Source of the DNA: an uncultured Flavobacteriales bacterium
GTDB taxonomy: Bacteria > Bacteroidota > Bacteroidia > Flavobacteriales_E > Vicingaceae
DNA: 35,200 nucleotides
Assembly: GCA_905479325.1 (NCBI GenBank)
Contig: CAJQLW010000072.1
Location: forward strand, 1-35,200
Direction of reading: 5' to 3'
Made by a program: the position numbers and the translations under genes. Shown piece after piece: positions 1-7,956 of the stretch. Positions within the stretch are counted from its first letter, which is position 1. Each line of letters opens with the position of its first letter. Below the pieces are notes generated by a model. That model ran no database searches. It saw nothing but the letters and a program-made list of their open reading frames with translations, and was not told the origin of the DNA.

Positions 1-15
1 CTTCGCTCGCAATGA
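1..15. repeat. Partial dispersed GC-rich repeat at window edge
   Basis: The first bases (CTTCGCTCGCAATGA) are the reverse complement of a TCATTGCGAGCGAAG-type motif that I associate with dispersed intergenic repeats in Bacteroidota. They are much richer in GC than the surrounding genes. The element is cut by the window edge, so its full length cannot be seen. That it is dispersed is recalled family knowledge; no second full copy is visible in this window. Confidence 0.4.
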
Positions 16-23
16 GGATTTGG

Positions 24-63
24 AAAGTCATTGCGCCTGTCCGGCCGCAGGCGCAATGACTTT
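24..63. repeat. Perfect 16-bp palindromic hairpin
   Basis: The arms AAAGTCATTGCGCCTG (24-39) and CAGGCGCAATGACTTT (48-63) are exact reverse complements around an 8-base loop, TCCGGCCG. No T-tract follows, so it looks more like a REP-like intergenic palindrome than a simple terminator. A second, weaker hairpin with a related core lies about 50 bases downstream (116-135). Confidence 0.7.
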
Positions 64-115
64 AGGAGTGACCTAATTGCTTCGTGCTTCGTAGTGAAAA
101 ATACAATAGCCAGGG

Positions 116-135
116 CACCTGTCCGCTAGCAGGTG
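116..135. repeat. Related short palindrome
   Basis: CACCTG (116-121) and CAGGTG (130-135) flank the loop TCCGCTAG. The core CCTGTCCG...GCAGG matches the core of the hairpin at 24-63, so the two are probably diverged copies of one repeat unit. Confidence 0.5.
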
Positions 136-228
136 GGAAGGCGGTGCGACTGCGGCATTCTTGTTCATCAGTATTAAAAATTTATTCATTTGTAATTGGA
201 ACAAAGTGTCTTTTCCATACTTTGGTAC

Positions 229-236
229 TATCTTTG
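229..236 (+). promoter_or_regulatory. Bacteroidota -7 promoter element
   Basis: TATCTTTG matches the Bacteroidota -7 consensus TAnnTTTG exactly and ends 23 bases before the ATG at 260. No convincing -33 TTTG was found at the expected distance. It probably drives the three-gene operon 260-4844. Confidence 0.5.
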
Positions 237-259
237 AAATTGATCCAAAAAAAATAAGC

Positions 260-1549
260 ATGAAAAAGATAAACATTCTGTTGGGAGCTTTACTCGTAGG
301 CTTTTCCATTCAAGCTCAAAATGAAGACAATCTGGTTCCAAACCCAAGTTTTGAAGACCTTGGAAAGAAAGGCAAAGTAACCGATAAAGGTCAAATTTAT
401 CTTGCGGCTCCTTGGACATCGGTGACAATGAACCCCGTTGACTTGTATTCTGAAAGCAGTAAGACTGACAAGTTTGCAACTTCGGTAAATGAAAGAGGAG
501 AAGAGAAAGCTAGAACTGGGACAAATTATGCAGGCATGAGTTTCTATGGCTATAGAGGCAAAGAACCTCGAAATTATTTAGGGGTTGAGCTGTTAAAGCC
601 AATGGAAGCTGGGAAGCAATATTGTGTGAAGTTTCACATTTCCATGTCGGATATGTCCAAATACGCTGTAAATAACATTGGTGTTTTTATTGACACGGCG
701 AATATTACTGAAGCGACTGATGGTAATTTGTATAAAGACCCTCAGATTATTAGTGTCACCAAAATGATTTATGAAAAGCAATATTCTTGGACACCCGTTT
801 GTGGCACATATACCGCTCAAGGAGGGGAACGCTTCATTACAATTGGAAATTTTGCTCAAGATGTCGATACAAAAACCGAAACAGTGAGACTCTCGAGAGA
901 ATTTAGTGGACGGCAAACGTATGATGGCTACTATTACATCGATGATGTTTCTGTAATTCCTACTGATAAACTTAGCGACAAAGACTGCGCTTGTGAGCGA
1001 ATTGCCGGAGGACAAATGAAAACAGAGTACAAAACATTCGAAACTAACTTGGGTGGACAAGAAGAAGTTGCTCAGAAGGTTACTTATGTAAATTCAGATG
1101 GTTCAAAAGCCGGTGAAAAGCCAAAAGAAGTTGAGAAAAAGGATGATACTAAAACGGTTGATCAAGGCGGTGTTGTATATAAAAAGGCAAACGCAGTTGA
1201 GGAGAAAGAGGAAGAAAAAGCTCCTAAAGTATATTCTCCAAACGATGTTGTGATTTATTACAAGTCAAAACAATTTAAAGTGCCGGAAACAGAGAACGAT
1301 GCCGTGGCTAAATTGGCGAACTACCTAAAAGAGAATGAGGGGGTAACAGTTCAAATAGAGGGGCATGCAGACCCATCTGAATCTTCCGTTTCACTACTAG
1401 GTAAAAGACGGGTGGCCTTGGTTAGAATTGCATTGATAAAGCTGGGTGTTCCAGAGGCACAATTGAAAATTATTTCCTTCGAAGTAAAACAACCAGCTGA
1501 TAAAACAGATCCTTCCAAAAACCAACGGGTAACGTTCAAAGTTCTCTAG
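260..1549 (+). CDS. Secreted jelly-roll/OmpA-like protein
   Basis: Predicted 429-residue envelope protein. I chose the ATG at 260 because it starts a clear signal peptide (MKKINILLGALL...IQAQ, cleavage near residue 20) and follows a -7 promoter box; the longer frame from 161 has no such start. Residues 20-235 look like a beta-rich, galactose-binding-like fold, starting NLVPNPSFE and ending YYYIDDVSV. Residues 245-325 are a charged Lys/Glu linker. Residues 328-429 resemble an OmpA peptidoglycan-binding domain (VQIEGHADPSE...KNQRVTF), but the usual TDxxG motif is changed to ADPSE. It is the first gene of an operon and a paralogue of the next gene, sharing the motif GGERFIT. The expected role is tethering the outer membrane or a surface structure to peptidoglycan; this is inference. 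The ligand of the N-terminal domain is unknown. Confidence 0.85.
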   Translation: MKKINILLGALLVGFSIQAQNEDNLVPNPSFEDLGKKGKVTDKGQIYLAAPWTSVTMNPVDLYSESSKTDKFATSVNERGEEKARTGTNYAGMSFYGYRGKEPRNYLGVELLKPMEAGKQYCVKFHISMSDMSKYAVNNIGVFIDTANITEATDGNLYKDPQIISVTKMIYEKQYSWTPVCGTYTAQGGERFITIGNFAQDVDTKTETVRLSREFSGRQTYDGYYYIDDVSVIPTDKLSDKDCACERIAGGQMKTEYKTFETNLGGQEEVAQKVTYVNSDGSKAGEKPKEVEKKDDTKTVDQGGVVYKKANAVEEKEEEKAPKVYSPNDVVIYYKSKQFKVPETENDAVAKLANYLKENEGVTVQIEGHADPSESSVSLLGKRRVALVRIALIKLGVPEAQLKIISFEVKQPADKTDPSKNQRVTFKVL

Positions 1550-1550
1550 C

Positions 1551-2567
1551 TTGAGCCCATTGAGTAAAAATATAGCCACTTCGGTGGCTTTTTTTCTGTT
1601 TATACATTTCTGTGCAGCTCAAAATTTAATCCCAAATCCGGGGTTTGAAGAATTTCATGCTTGCCCAACTGGTTTGCGCCAATTAGAATTGGCAAAACAT
1701 TGGTCTGGAGCGAATGCAGGAACGCCTGAACTTTTTCATAGTTGTGGGTTTAGGGCGAGTGTGTCGCCCAACTCAGGAGAGGGTTGTGCGGGTGTAATTT
1801 TTTTGAGCGAGGCCGCCTCATTTGTGGAATACTTGCAAGTTGAATTGACAGATTCTCTTCAGAAAGGAGAGGAATACGTTTTTAGTTTTTACACAAGACT
1901 TTCCAATTCATCGTTAATTGGAATCAATAAAATTGGAGTTTACTTGAGTAAAAATGGCTTGTACAGAAACCTGTGGGTTCGTTTTACGAATCAACCGCAA
2001 ATTGTTTTTAACGAGGTGGCAGAAAGCACAGATTCTTGGCAGAAACTCAGCGCAACCTATACAGCAAAAGGTGGAGAGCGTTTCATTACTGTTGGTAATT
2101 TTTTTGCGAAACACTTTTTAACCGAAAAAATTGTAAACAAAGCAGCAACAGATCGCACAAGCTATTACTATGTTGACGACTTTTATTTGGGAAAAAGTAA
2201 AGCCTTTTCGGCGCATACAGCGCCACCGAGAGTAACTACAATTTGGACACACGTAGTTTATTTTGAGAAAGATAGCGCATCTATTTCTTCAATTGAACTG
2301 AACCGATTAGATGAATTTATAAATCAATTACCTTCGCCCTTTTTTTACCCAATAAAGGTGGAAGGCCATACAGATCAAGATGCCAGTGTTGAATACAACA
2401 TGCAGTTGTCACAAGCGCGAGCAAATGAAGTAAAACAAAGGATGAGTAATTTTAATCTTCAAAATGTTTATACCTCTTGGTCGGGAGAAGAGAACACCGT
2501 TTATAAAGGAGATAAAAAGAGTGAAATGGCGAAAAATAGACGTGTTACCATAACTGTAGAACGATAA
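1551..2567 (+). CDS. Secreted jelly-roll/OmpA-family protein (paralogue)
   Basis: Predicted 338-residue protein starting at TTG, one base after the previous stop; a second in-frame TTG lies at 1560. A hydrophobic signal segment (residues 8-23) ends AAQ. Residues 25-212 repeat the beta-rich module of the upstream gene: NLIPNPGFEEF at the start, TAKGGERFITVGNF near 171-184, and YYYVDD at 205-210. The OmpA-like domain, residues about 230-338, is more canonical than in its neighbour, with VEGHTDQDASVEYN (270-283), LSQARA and a final KNRRVTI. Asp275 and Arg330 sit where OmpA family members bind diaminopimelate. Unlike the upstream paralogue it has no long charged linker. Next gene starts with zero spacing, so translation is probably coupled. 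Function beyond peptidoglycan anchoring is inferred. Confidence 0.85.
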   Translation: MSPLSKNIATSVAFFLFIHFCAAQNLIPNPGFEEFHACPTGLRQLELAKHWSGANAGTPELFHSCGFRASVSPNSGEGCAGVIFLSEAASFVEYLQVELTDSLQKGEEYVFSFYTRLSNSSLIGINKIGVYLSKNGLYRNLWVRFTNQPQIVFNEVAESTDSWQKLSATYTAKGGERFITVGNFFAKHFLTEKIVNKAATDRTSYYYVDDFYLGKSKAFSAHTAPPRVTTIWTHVVYFEKDSASISSIELNRLDEFINQLPSPFFYPIKVEGHTDQDASVEYNMQLSQARANEVKQRMSNFNLQNVYTSWSGEENTVYKGDKKSEMAKNRRVTITVER

Positions 2568-4844
2568 ATGAAAAAGATTGCACTTGTATTTTTGGTTATC
2601 TGTTTCGCGTTGCTGGGTCGTGCTCAAGAGCAAGATTTGTATTGGGCGGGGTTGTTACTAGAAGAGGTAAACAAGTTAAGACAAGAGCAACAGCTGTCGG
2701 AATTTAGACTGGACGAACTACTCAGTGCTGCTGCTTTTGATCAAGCAGAATACTGCTCTGAATTGGGTCGTTTGGTGCACACACAAGACAACAGCAAAAA
2801 GGAAAATGTCGCACAACGAGTTTTGTATTATGAAGGTCTTCATGGCACGGTAGAAGAAAACTTGTCGCAAGTTTCATTTGGGGCAAAAGAAGCTCTTGAG
2901 CCCAATGGGGTTAGGGTAGAAATAGACACCGATCAGAAATTGGTAAAGGCCATAGTTGCAGCTTGGTTAGAAGATGAGAAAAGCAGCAAGCTTAATGTAT
3001 TGGATCCTAATTTTAACACATTAGGCGTTTCAGTTATTATTAGCAATGAGGTAGATTATTTATTTTGTATGGTGTTTGGCAATGAACCATATGAGCCACT
3101 CGGCACTGAAAAGCTAAGCCTTAAAAATTATGGAATAGAACCGTTTGACGAACAAAAATGTCGAGATTTTAATGAAAAGTTTCCGAGTATTCCCGAGCTG
3201 TTTTCAGATGTTCTGAAAGTTGGAGATGGGCAAGTTTCTTTTCAATATCACAGCTTGCCTTTTATAAAACAACTCGTTAGTGATGCTTCAGACGGTATCG
3301 CTATTGATTGGGTAGATCAGCGGCAATACAAATGTGGCGAAGGGATTCAAAATTTTCCTGGAACAGTTGCCAAGGGTTACCTGCAAAGGCCTTTCAAGAA
3401 ATCGTACTTGTTGGCGCAAAACTTAGCAGATAGCATTGGTGAGTTAAACGTGAAATTGGGCGCCGTTCCAAGTTTTTACCAGAAAGAATTAACAGAGCCT
3501 AATTTGATAATTGTAAAAGATGGAGTGCACTGCGCAACTGTGCCTTTCAATCAAATTGAGTCGAAAAACACAGCTCAAATTCCATTAGAATTTGCCGTTG
3601 CCGGAGAAAGTAAGGAGCATGAGTTCCGATGGAATGATTCCATTGAAATTGTTATTCCCTTATTTAATGGAGGAGCCGATTCACTGCAAAAAGCAAAAGA
3701 AACCTTAAATGGCTTAAATTTTAAGATAGCTACTTCAGCTACTGTTGTACAAGTTTCTCCCACTAAATCTAAAAATAGTGAGCAGTATCAAGTTGAGCAA
3801 GGTGGTAAAATTCACATTGCTTGGGATTCCGTGCAGTCATTCATAAAAAACACCTACTACCAACTCGAGATGCAAGGGCTGAACGAGGAGGAGAAAATAG
3901 AATTTTTAAAAGAAGCTCAGAAAGAAGATGATAAATTGAATTCTTTTTTGGAAGGGTTGAATCAGATTCGATATACGGTAAGCGGTAAGGCGACGATTCA
4001 GTTGAGTAAAGACACACAGAAGCAACTAGAATTGTATCGGTTTTTTCTGGATAACAATCAAACTAATCCTGCCCTTTTTGTGCAATCAAAACTTTTGAAT
4101 AAGGTGAGAAGTGGAGAATTGGATGCAAGTCAGCTTCCGCAAGCAGATCCGGCTCAGAAAGAAAATACATTGGCAATTATCAACAATCAAATTGTATTAG
4201 AGTCTATTATGGGAGCTGCTCAATACGGAGGGAACCCCATTTACCTTGCACTTTTTGAGTTGTATTTAATCAATCAAAAAGAACCTGAAGTTGCTTTTAA
4301 TTACCACATAGCCAAATTAGACTATTGGGCGGAGCACCCCTCAGAAACAAAAGGGATGGAAGAGTGGATGTCAGGTTTTAAGAAGATACCCTCCGAGCGC
4401 ATTGCAAGCGAAAAATATGCCCGAGCAATGTTGAATTACAACTTATTGGCAGTAAACTACTTTTATGATTTAGGGAATTTCGACAAGCGAAAAAAGTCGT
4501 TTACAGAACTGATGAAATGGCAGCAAAAAGCACAATTGACAAACGCGGAACGGCTGAACTTAGCGAAAACACTTTGTTTTCAAGACCAATTTAGTTACGC
4601 CATAGAGCTACTTCAAACTGCAGTTAAGCAAGAAGATGTAGAGAAAGAATTGCTATTTTACTTTCTACAAATTGCCCAGTACGATCAAGATCAAGTAGGA
4701 GAGAAAGCATATTTAGCAGCATTAACAAAAGCTCAGAATTTATACCCAACTCATTTTTGCAGCTTATTTAGTACCCAATTAATGGGAATGCAATCTTTAG
4801 ACAACAGCGCCATTAGGCAGCTGCACTGCAAATACTGCAATTAA
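2568..4844 (+). CDS. Large secreted CAP-domain protein
   Basis: Predicted 758-residue exported protein with a signal peptide (MKKIALVFLVICFALLGRAQ). Residues about 22-175 look like a CAP/SCP domain: LLLEEVNKLRQEQ helix, His71 in LVHTQ and Glu96/Glu97 in TVEENLS, followed by the late-domain strand LFCMVFGNEP. These His and Glu residues correspond to the CAP cavity. The middle (about 200-480) is beta-rich and unassigned. From about 480 to the end the sequence is helical with TPR-like character (AMLNYNLLAVNYFYDLGNFDKR, ERLNLAKTLCFQDQFSYAIELL), but I cannot count true TPRs by eye. It is the last gene of the operon with the two OmpA-like proteins. Its stop overlaps the stop of the converging lipoprotein gene by four bases. 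The role is unknown; an envelope protein working with the two upstream products is an inference. Confidence 0.8.
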   Translation: MKKIALVFLVICFALLGRAQEQDLYWAGLLLEEVNKLRQEQQLSEFRLDELLSAAAFDQAEYCSELGRLVHTQDNSKKENVAQRVLYYEGLHGTVEENLSQVSFGAKEALEPNGVRVEIDTDQKLVKAIVAAWLEDEKSSKLNVLDPNFNTLGVSVIISNEVDYLFCMVFGNEPYEPLGTEKLSLKNYGIEPFDEQKCRDFNEKFPSIPELFSDVLKVGDGQVSFQYHSLPFIKQLVSDASDGIAIDWVDQRQYKCGEGIQNFPGTVAKGYLQRPFKKSYLLAQNLADSIGELNVKLGAVPSFYQKELTEPNLIIVKDGVHCATVPFNQIESKNTAQIPLEFAVAGESKEHEFRWNDSIEIVIPLFNGGADSLQKAKETLNGLNFKIATSATVVQVSPTKSKNSEQYQVEQGGKIHIAWDSVQSFIKNTYYQLEMQGLNEEEKIEFLKEAQKEDDKLNSFLEGLNQIRYTVSGKATIQLSKDTQKQLELYRFFLDNNQTNPALFVQSKLLNKVRSGELDASQLPQADPAQKENTLAIINNQIVLESIMGAAQYGGNPIYLALFELYLINQKEPEVAFNYHIAKLDYWAEHPSETKGMEEWMSGFKKIPSERIASEKYARAMLNYNLLAVNYFYDLGNFDKRKKSFTELMKWQQKAQLTNAERLNLAKTLCFQDQFSYAIELLQTAVKQEDVEKELLFYFLQIAQYDQDQVGEKAYLAALTKAQNLYPTHFCSLFSTQLMGMQSLDNSAIRQLHCKYCN

Positions 4845-5317
4845 GAACGTACGTAAGTAAACCTACTTTGAACTGACTCTAAGGTTCCATCGTTGTCAAC
4901 ATCTTCAATAGAAAAACGCTCTAGCACAAGGTTTCTTCCGTCGTTTACTATAATGTTGTATACGAGCACATTCGGGCCGTTGTAATCTAAAATAAGTTTG
5001 GAATCGTTTGAGATTAAGGTCCAAAAGTAGAACTCTTCGTTTGGCTCGTTCGGATCGCATCTTAGCAAACCGTATCTTGTAGTGGCTGTGCCTGAACTTT
5101 CATAACGGTTAATGTTGTCTCGTTCGCACTCGAAAACAGTACTCCGATCGAATAGAATTACTCCATTGGCCCGAACTTCAACATCTCTTAAACTATAATT
5201 TTTATCTACAATTCTTTCGTAACCAGAAAGTAGGTTTTGGTTTCCATCGTCATCATTTCTGCAAGATGAACCAAATACAAGGGCGGAAAGAAAAAAGAGG
5301 GTGAGTTTAATTTTCAT
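4841..5317 (-). CDS. Small putative lipoprotein
   Basis: Predicted 158-residue protein. The start gives a lipoprotein signal peptide with lipobox FGSSC (Cys at residue 19) followed by RNDDDGN, a typical short acidic spacer for an exported lipoprotein. The mature part is beta-rich, with no domain I recognise; it contains two cysteines (in FECERDN and LLRCDPN) that could form a disulfide. Its stop overlaps that of the convergent CAP-protein gene within the bases TTAA. A -7 promoter box lies 18 bases upstream of the start. It resembles the many small Bacteroidota lipoproteins of unknown function. Confidence 0.8.
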   Translation of the reverse strand: MKIKLTLFFLSALVFGSSCRNDDDGNQNLLSGYERIVDKNYSLRDVEVRANGVILFDRSTVFECERDNINRYESSGTATTRYGLLRCDPNEPNEEFYFWTLISNDSKLILDYNGPNVLVYNIIVNDGRNLVLERFSIEDVDNDGTLESVQSRFTYVRS

Positions 5318-5335
5318 GAGGTGTAATTAAAGGCA

Positions 5336-5343
5336 CAAAGTTA
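5336..5343 (-). promoter_or_regulatory. -7 promoter element for lipoprotein gene
   Basis: Read on the minus strand, TAACTTTG matches TAnnTTTG exactly, 18 bases upstream of the ATG at 5317. The same box with the same spacing precedes the lipoprotein gene that starts at 12119. No clear -33 was found. Confidence 0.5.
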
Positions 5344-5391
5344 GAGGAATAAAATTATATCCACTGAAACTAGTTTTGCTATTTTTAACAT

Positions 5392-6693
5392 ATGATACAG
5401 AAGGGCAATAAAAAAATAATAAACGCTTGGACTTTCTACGATTGGGCCAATTCAGTTTATCCATTGGTAATTACTACGGCCATATTTCCAATGTTTTACG
5501 AGTATCAAACAAGTCATGATGCATCAGGTAATCTAACCGGTGATTTAGTCAGTTTTTTTGGTGGAAGCTTCAGAAATACAGAGCTTTATTCTTACGTAAT
5601 CTCTGTGTCTTTTATTATTGTGGCGATTATTTCTCCTCTACTTTCAGGAGTTGCAGATTATTCAGACAATAAGAAAAGCTTTTTAAAATTCTTTTGCTAC
5701 TTAGGAGCTATTTCGTGTGCTTCTTTATTTTTCTTTGATGTAAACCATCTTGAATTAAGCATGGTTCCGGTTCTTTTGGCAAGTGTTGGTTTTTGGGGTA
5801 GCTTGGTTTTTTACAACGCCTATTTACCCGAAATTGCTCACGCAGAAGATCATGATAAAATTTCTGCTAAGGGTTACTCCTTAGGGTATGTTGGGAGTTC
5901 TATTCTTCTGATACTGAATTTGGTTGCAATTATGGGTTTTGGTATGGATGCTAAGTATGCATTTTTAACTGTAGCCATTTGGTGGATTGGTTTTAGTCAG
6001 TACACCTATGCTTATTTGCCAAATGCTTCTTATTCAGATAAACCAAAAGAAAACAAGTTCACCAAAGGGTTTAAAGAATTGAAAAAAGTTTGGGCTGAAC
6101 TAAGTGAACTTACCACATTGAAGCGGTATTTAGGCTCTTTCTTTGTATATAGCATGGGGGTGCAAACAGTAATGATCATGGCAACCTTATTTGCTGCTAA
6201 AGAAATTAACTGGGAAGGTGATGGAGCAAAAACTGGTCTCATTGTATCAGTACTAATCATTCAATTTATTGCGATTGGCGGAGCATATTTATTTTCATGG
6301 ATTTCTAGTAAAATTGGAAATATAGCCTCTTTGTCAATTACATTATTTATTTGGGTTGTTATTTGTATCGGAGCTTATTTTATTCACGAGCCCGTTGAAT
6401 TTTATGTCATTGCAGGTTCAGTAGGGTTGGTGATGGGAGGCATTCAGTCACTTTCTCGTTCTACATATTCTAAATTATTGCCCGAAACAAAAGATCACGC
6501 ATCGTATTTCAGTTTTTATGATGTGCTCGAAAAGCTAGGAATTGTAATTGGAACCTTTGCATATGGCTTTATTGAAGGGTGGACAGGCAGCATGCGGAAC
6601 TCTATTTTCGCCTTAGGAGCATTCTTCATTATTGGTTTTATTCTGTTGCTTCGAGTGCCAAAGAACGAACAAATTAGTGCCAAAAAGAGTTGA
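5392..6693 (+). CDS. MFS transporter, UMF1/Atg22-like family
   Basis: Predicted 433-residue inner-membrane protein with about 12 hydrophobic segments. The N-terminal signature NAWTFYDWANSVYPLVITT is typical of the UMF1 group of the major facilitator superfamily, related to yeast vacuolar effluxer Atg22. A second family-like motif is GGIQSLSRSTYSKLLPE in the C-terminal half. Length is normal for the family. Substrates of bacterial members are poorly known; yeast Atg22 exports amino acids. The next gene, lhgO, starts 36 bases downstream, so the two may be co-transcribed, which hints at export or import of a carboxylate or amino acid; that link is inference. Confidence 0.9.
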   Translation: MIQKGNKKIINAWTFYDWANSVYPLVITTAIFPMFYEYQTSHDASGNLTGDLVSFFGGSFRNTELYSYVISVSFIIVAIISPLLSGVADYSDNKKSFLKFFCYLGAISCASLFFFDVNHLELSMVPVLLASVGFWGSLVFYNAYLPEIAHAEDHDKISAKGYSLGYVGSSILLILNLVAIMGFGMDAKYAFLTVAIWWIGFSQYTYAYLPNASYSDKPKENKFTKGFKELKKVWAELSELTTLKRYLGSFFVYSMGVQTVMIMATLFAAKEINWEGDGAKTGLIVSVLIIQFIAIGGAYLFSWISSKIGNIASLSITLFIWVVICIGAYFIHEPVEFYVIAGSVGLVMGGIQSLSRSTYSKLLPETKDHASYFSFYDVLEKLGIVIGTFAYGFIEGWTGSMRNSIFALGAFFIIGFILLLRVPKNEQISAKKS

Positions 6694-6729
6694 TAAGTGA
6701 TTACTTTTACACCCTAAAAAAATCGAGTT

Positions 6730-7953
6730 TTGAGTCAAGAAAAAATATACGACATTGCAATAATTGGAGGAGGAATTGTTGGAGCTGCAACGCTTTATCA
6801 AATGCAATTGAAATTTCCTCACCTCAAGATTTTATTGATAGAAAAAGAAGATCACCTAGCGGCGCATCAAACAGGAAATAATTCAGGTGTAATTCATTCA
6901 GGGTTGTATTACAAACCAGGCTCTCAAAAAGCGATTACTTGCGTTAGAGGAAGAAGAGCATTGGTGAAATTTTCGCAAGAATATAAGGTAGACCATGAAG
7001 TTTGCGGAAAAGTGGTAGTGGCTACTCAAGAGTCGGAACTTCCATTTATGGAAAAGATTTTTGCCAATGGTTTAGCGAATGATACAGAGGACATAGAAAA
7101 AATAACAGGAGATCAGGTTCGAGAAATTGAGCCTTTTTGTAGTGGTATAGCGGGAATTCGAGTAGGTTGTACAGGAATTATTAATTACGTGCAAGCAACA
7201 GAACGAATGGCCGAATTGGCATTGGCGAAGCAGCCCGAGAGCAAAGTTTCTTTGGGTGATGCTTTTATTCACGCTCAACAAGAAGGGGGGATTTCAGTTA
7301 TTAAAACAGAGAAAACTTCGCATAAAGCAAAACACATGATTTATTGTGGTGGATTGCAGTCAGATCGTTTAGCTAAAAAAGATGGGGTAGAGCTAGACAT
7401 GCAAATTGTTGGTTTCCGTGGCGACTATTATGAGTTAAATGAACAAGGAAAGCACAAGGTAAAACATTTAATTTATCCCGTTCCAAATCCTGCCTTCCCC
7501 TTTTTAGGTGTTCACTTTACACGAATGACAGACGGAGAAATTGAGTGTGGACCAAATGCTGTATTCACTTTTAAAAGAGAAGGCTACGGCAAAACCGATT
7601 TTGATTTAAAAGATACGGCAGATGCTTTAAGTTACTCAGGAACATGGAAATTATTCGCCAAACATTGGAGGTTTGGTTTGGATGAATACAAACGTGCATT
7701 CAGCAAAAAATTATTTTTAAACCGCCTTCAAGGATTAATTCCTTCTCTAGAAATGGACGACATCAGACCGGGTAGAGCCGGTGTTCGAGCAATGGCTTTA
7801 GGCCCTAATGGCGAAATGATTGAAGATTTTAAAATTGAGTACAAAAACAATAGTATTCATGTGTTGAATGCCCCATCTCCGGCAGCAACTGCTTGTTTAG
7901 CAATTGGTGAAGATATTACTGCAATGGCTGAGAAGAGGTTTAATTTACAATAA
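6730..7953 (+). CDS. lhgO: L-2-hydroxyglutarate oxidase
   Basis: Predicted 407-residue FAD enzyme that oxidises L-2-hydroxyglutarate to 2-oxoglutarate. The Rossmann motif GGGIVG is at residues 13-18, followed by HQTGNNSGVIHSGLYYKPGS, the signature of the LhgO/L2HGDH family. The late motif GRAGVRAMAL and the final SPAATACLAIGEDI fit the FAD-binding C-terminus. The start is TTG at 6730, the only start before an in-frame stop at 6715; it gives the normal N-terminus just before the FAD motif. It sits between a UMF1 transporter and a sodium:solute symporter with only 3 bases to the latter, so all three may work on one organic acid. In E. coli the enzyme feeds electrons to the membrane quinone pool; that is likely here too. 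Confidence 0.93.
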   Translation: MSQEKIYDIAIIGGGIVGAATLYQMQLKFPHLKILLIEKEDHLAAHQTGNNSGVIHSGLYYKPGSQKAITCVRGRRALVKFSQEYKVDHEVCGKVVVATQESELPFMEKIFANGLANDTEDIEKITGDQVREIEPFCSGIAGIRVGCTGIINYVQATERMAELALAKQPESKVSLGDAFIHAQQEGGISVIKTEKTSHKAKHMIYCGGLQSDRLAKKDGVELDMQIVGFRGDYYELNEQGKHKVKHLIYPVPNPAFPFLGVHFTRMTDGEIECGPNAVFTFKREGYGKTDFDLKDTADALSYSGTWKLFAKHWRFGLDEYKRAFSKKLFLNRLQGLIPSLEMDDIRPGRAGVRAMALGPNGEMIEDFKIEYKNNSIHVLNAPSPAATACLAIGEDITAMAEKRFNLQ

Positions 7954-7956
7954 GTT

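Noticed and set aside
161-259. N-terminal extension of the first gene
   Set aside because: The extension has no signal peptide and overlaps the -7 promoter box; the ATG at 260 fits much better.
593-1060. 155-residue open frame on the minus strand
   Set aside because: It lies wholly within the OmpA-like gene on the other strand, has no family signature and no promoter; it is a shadow frame.
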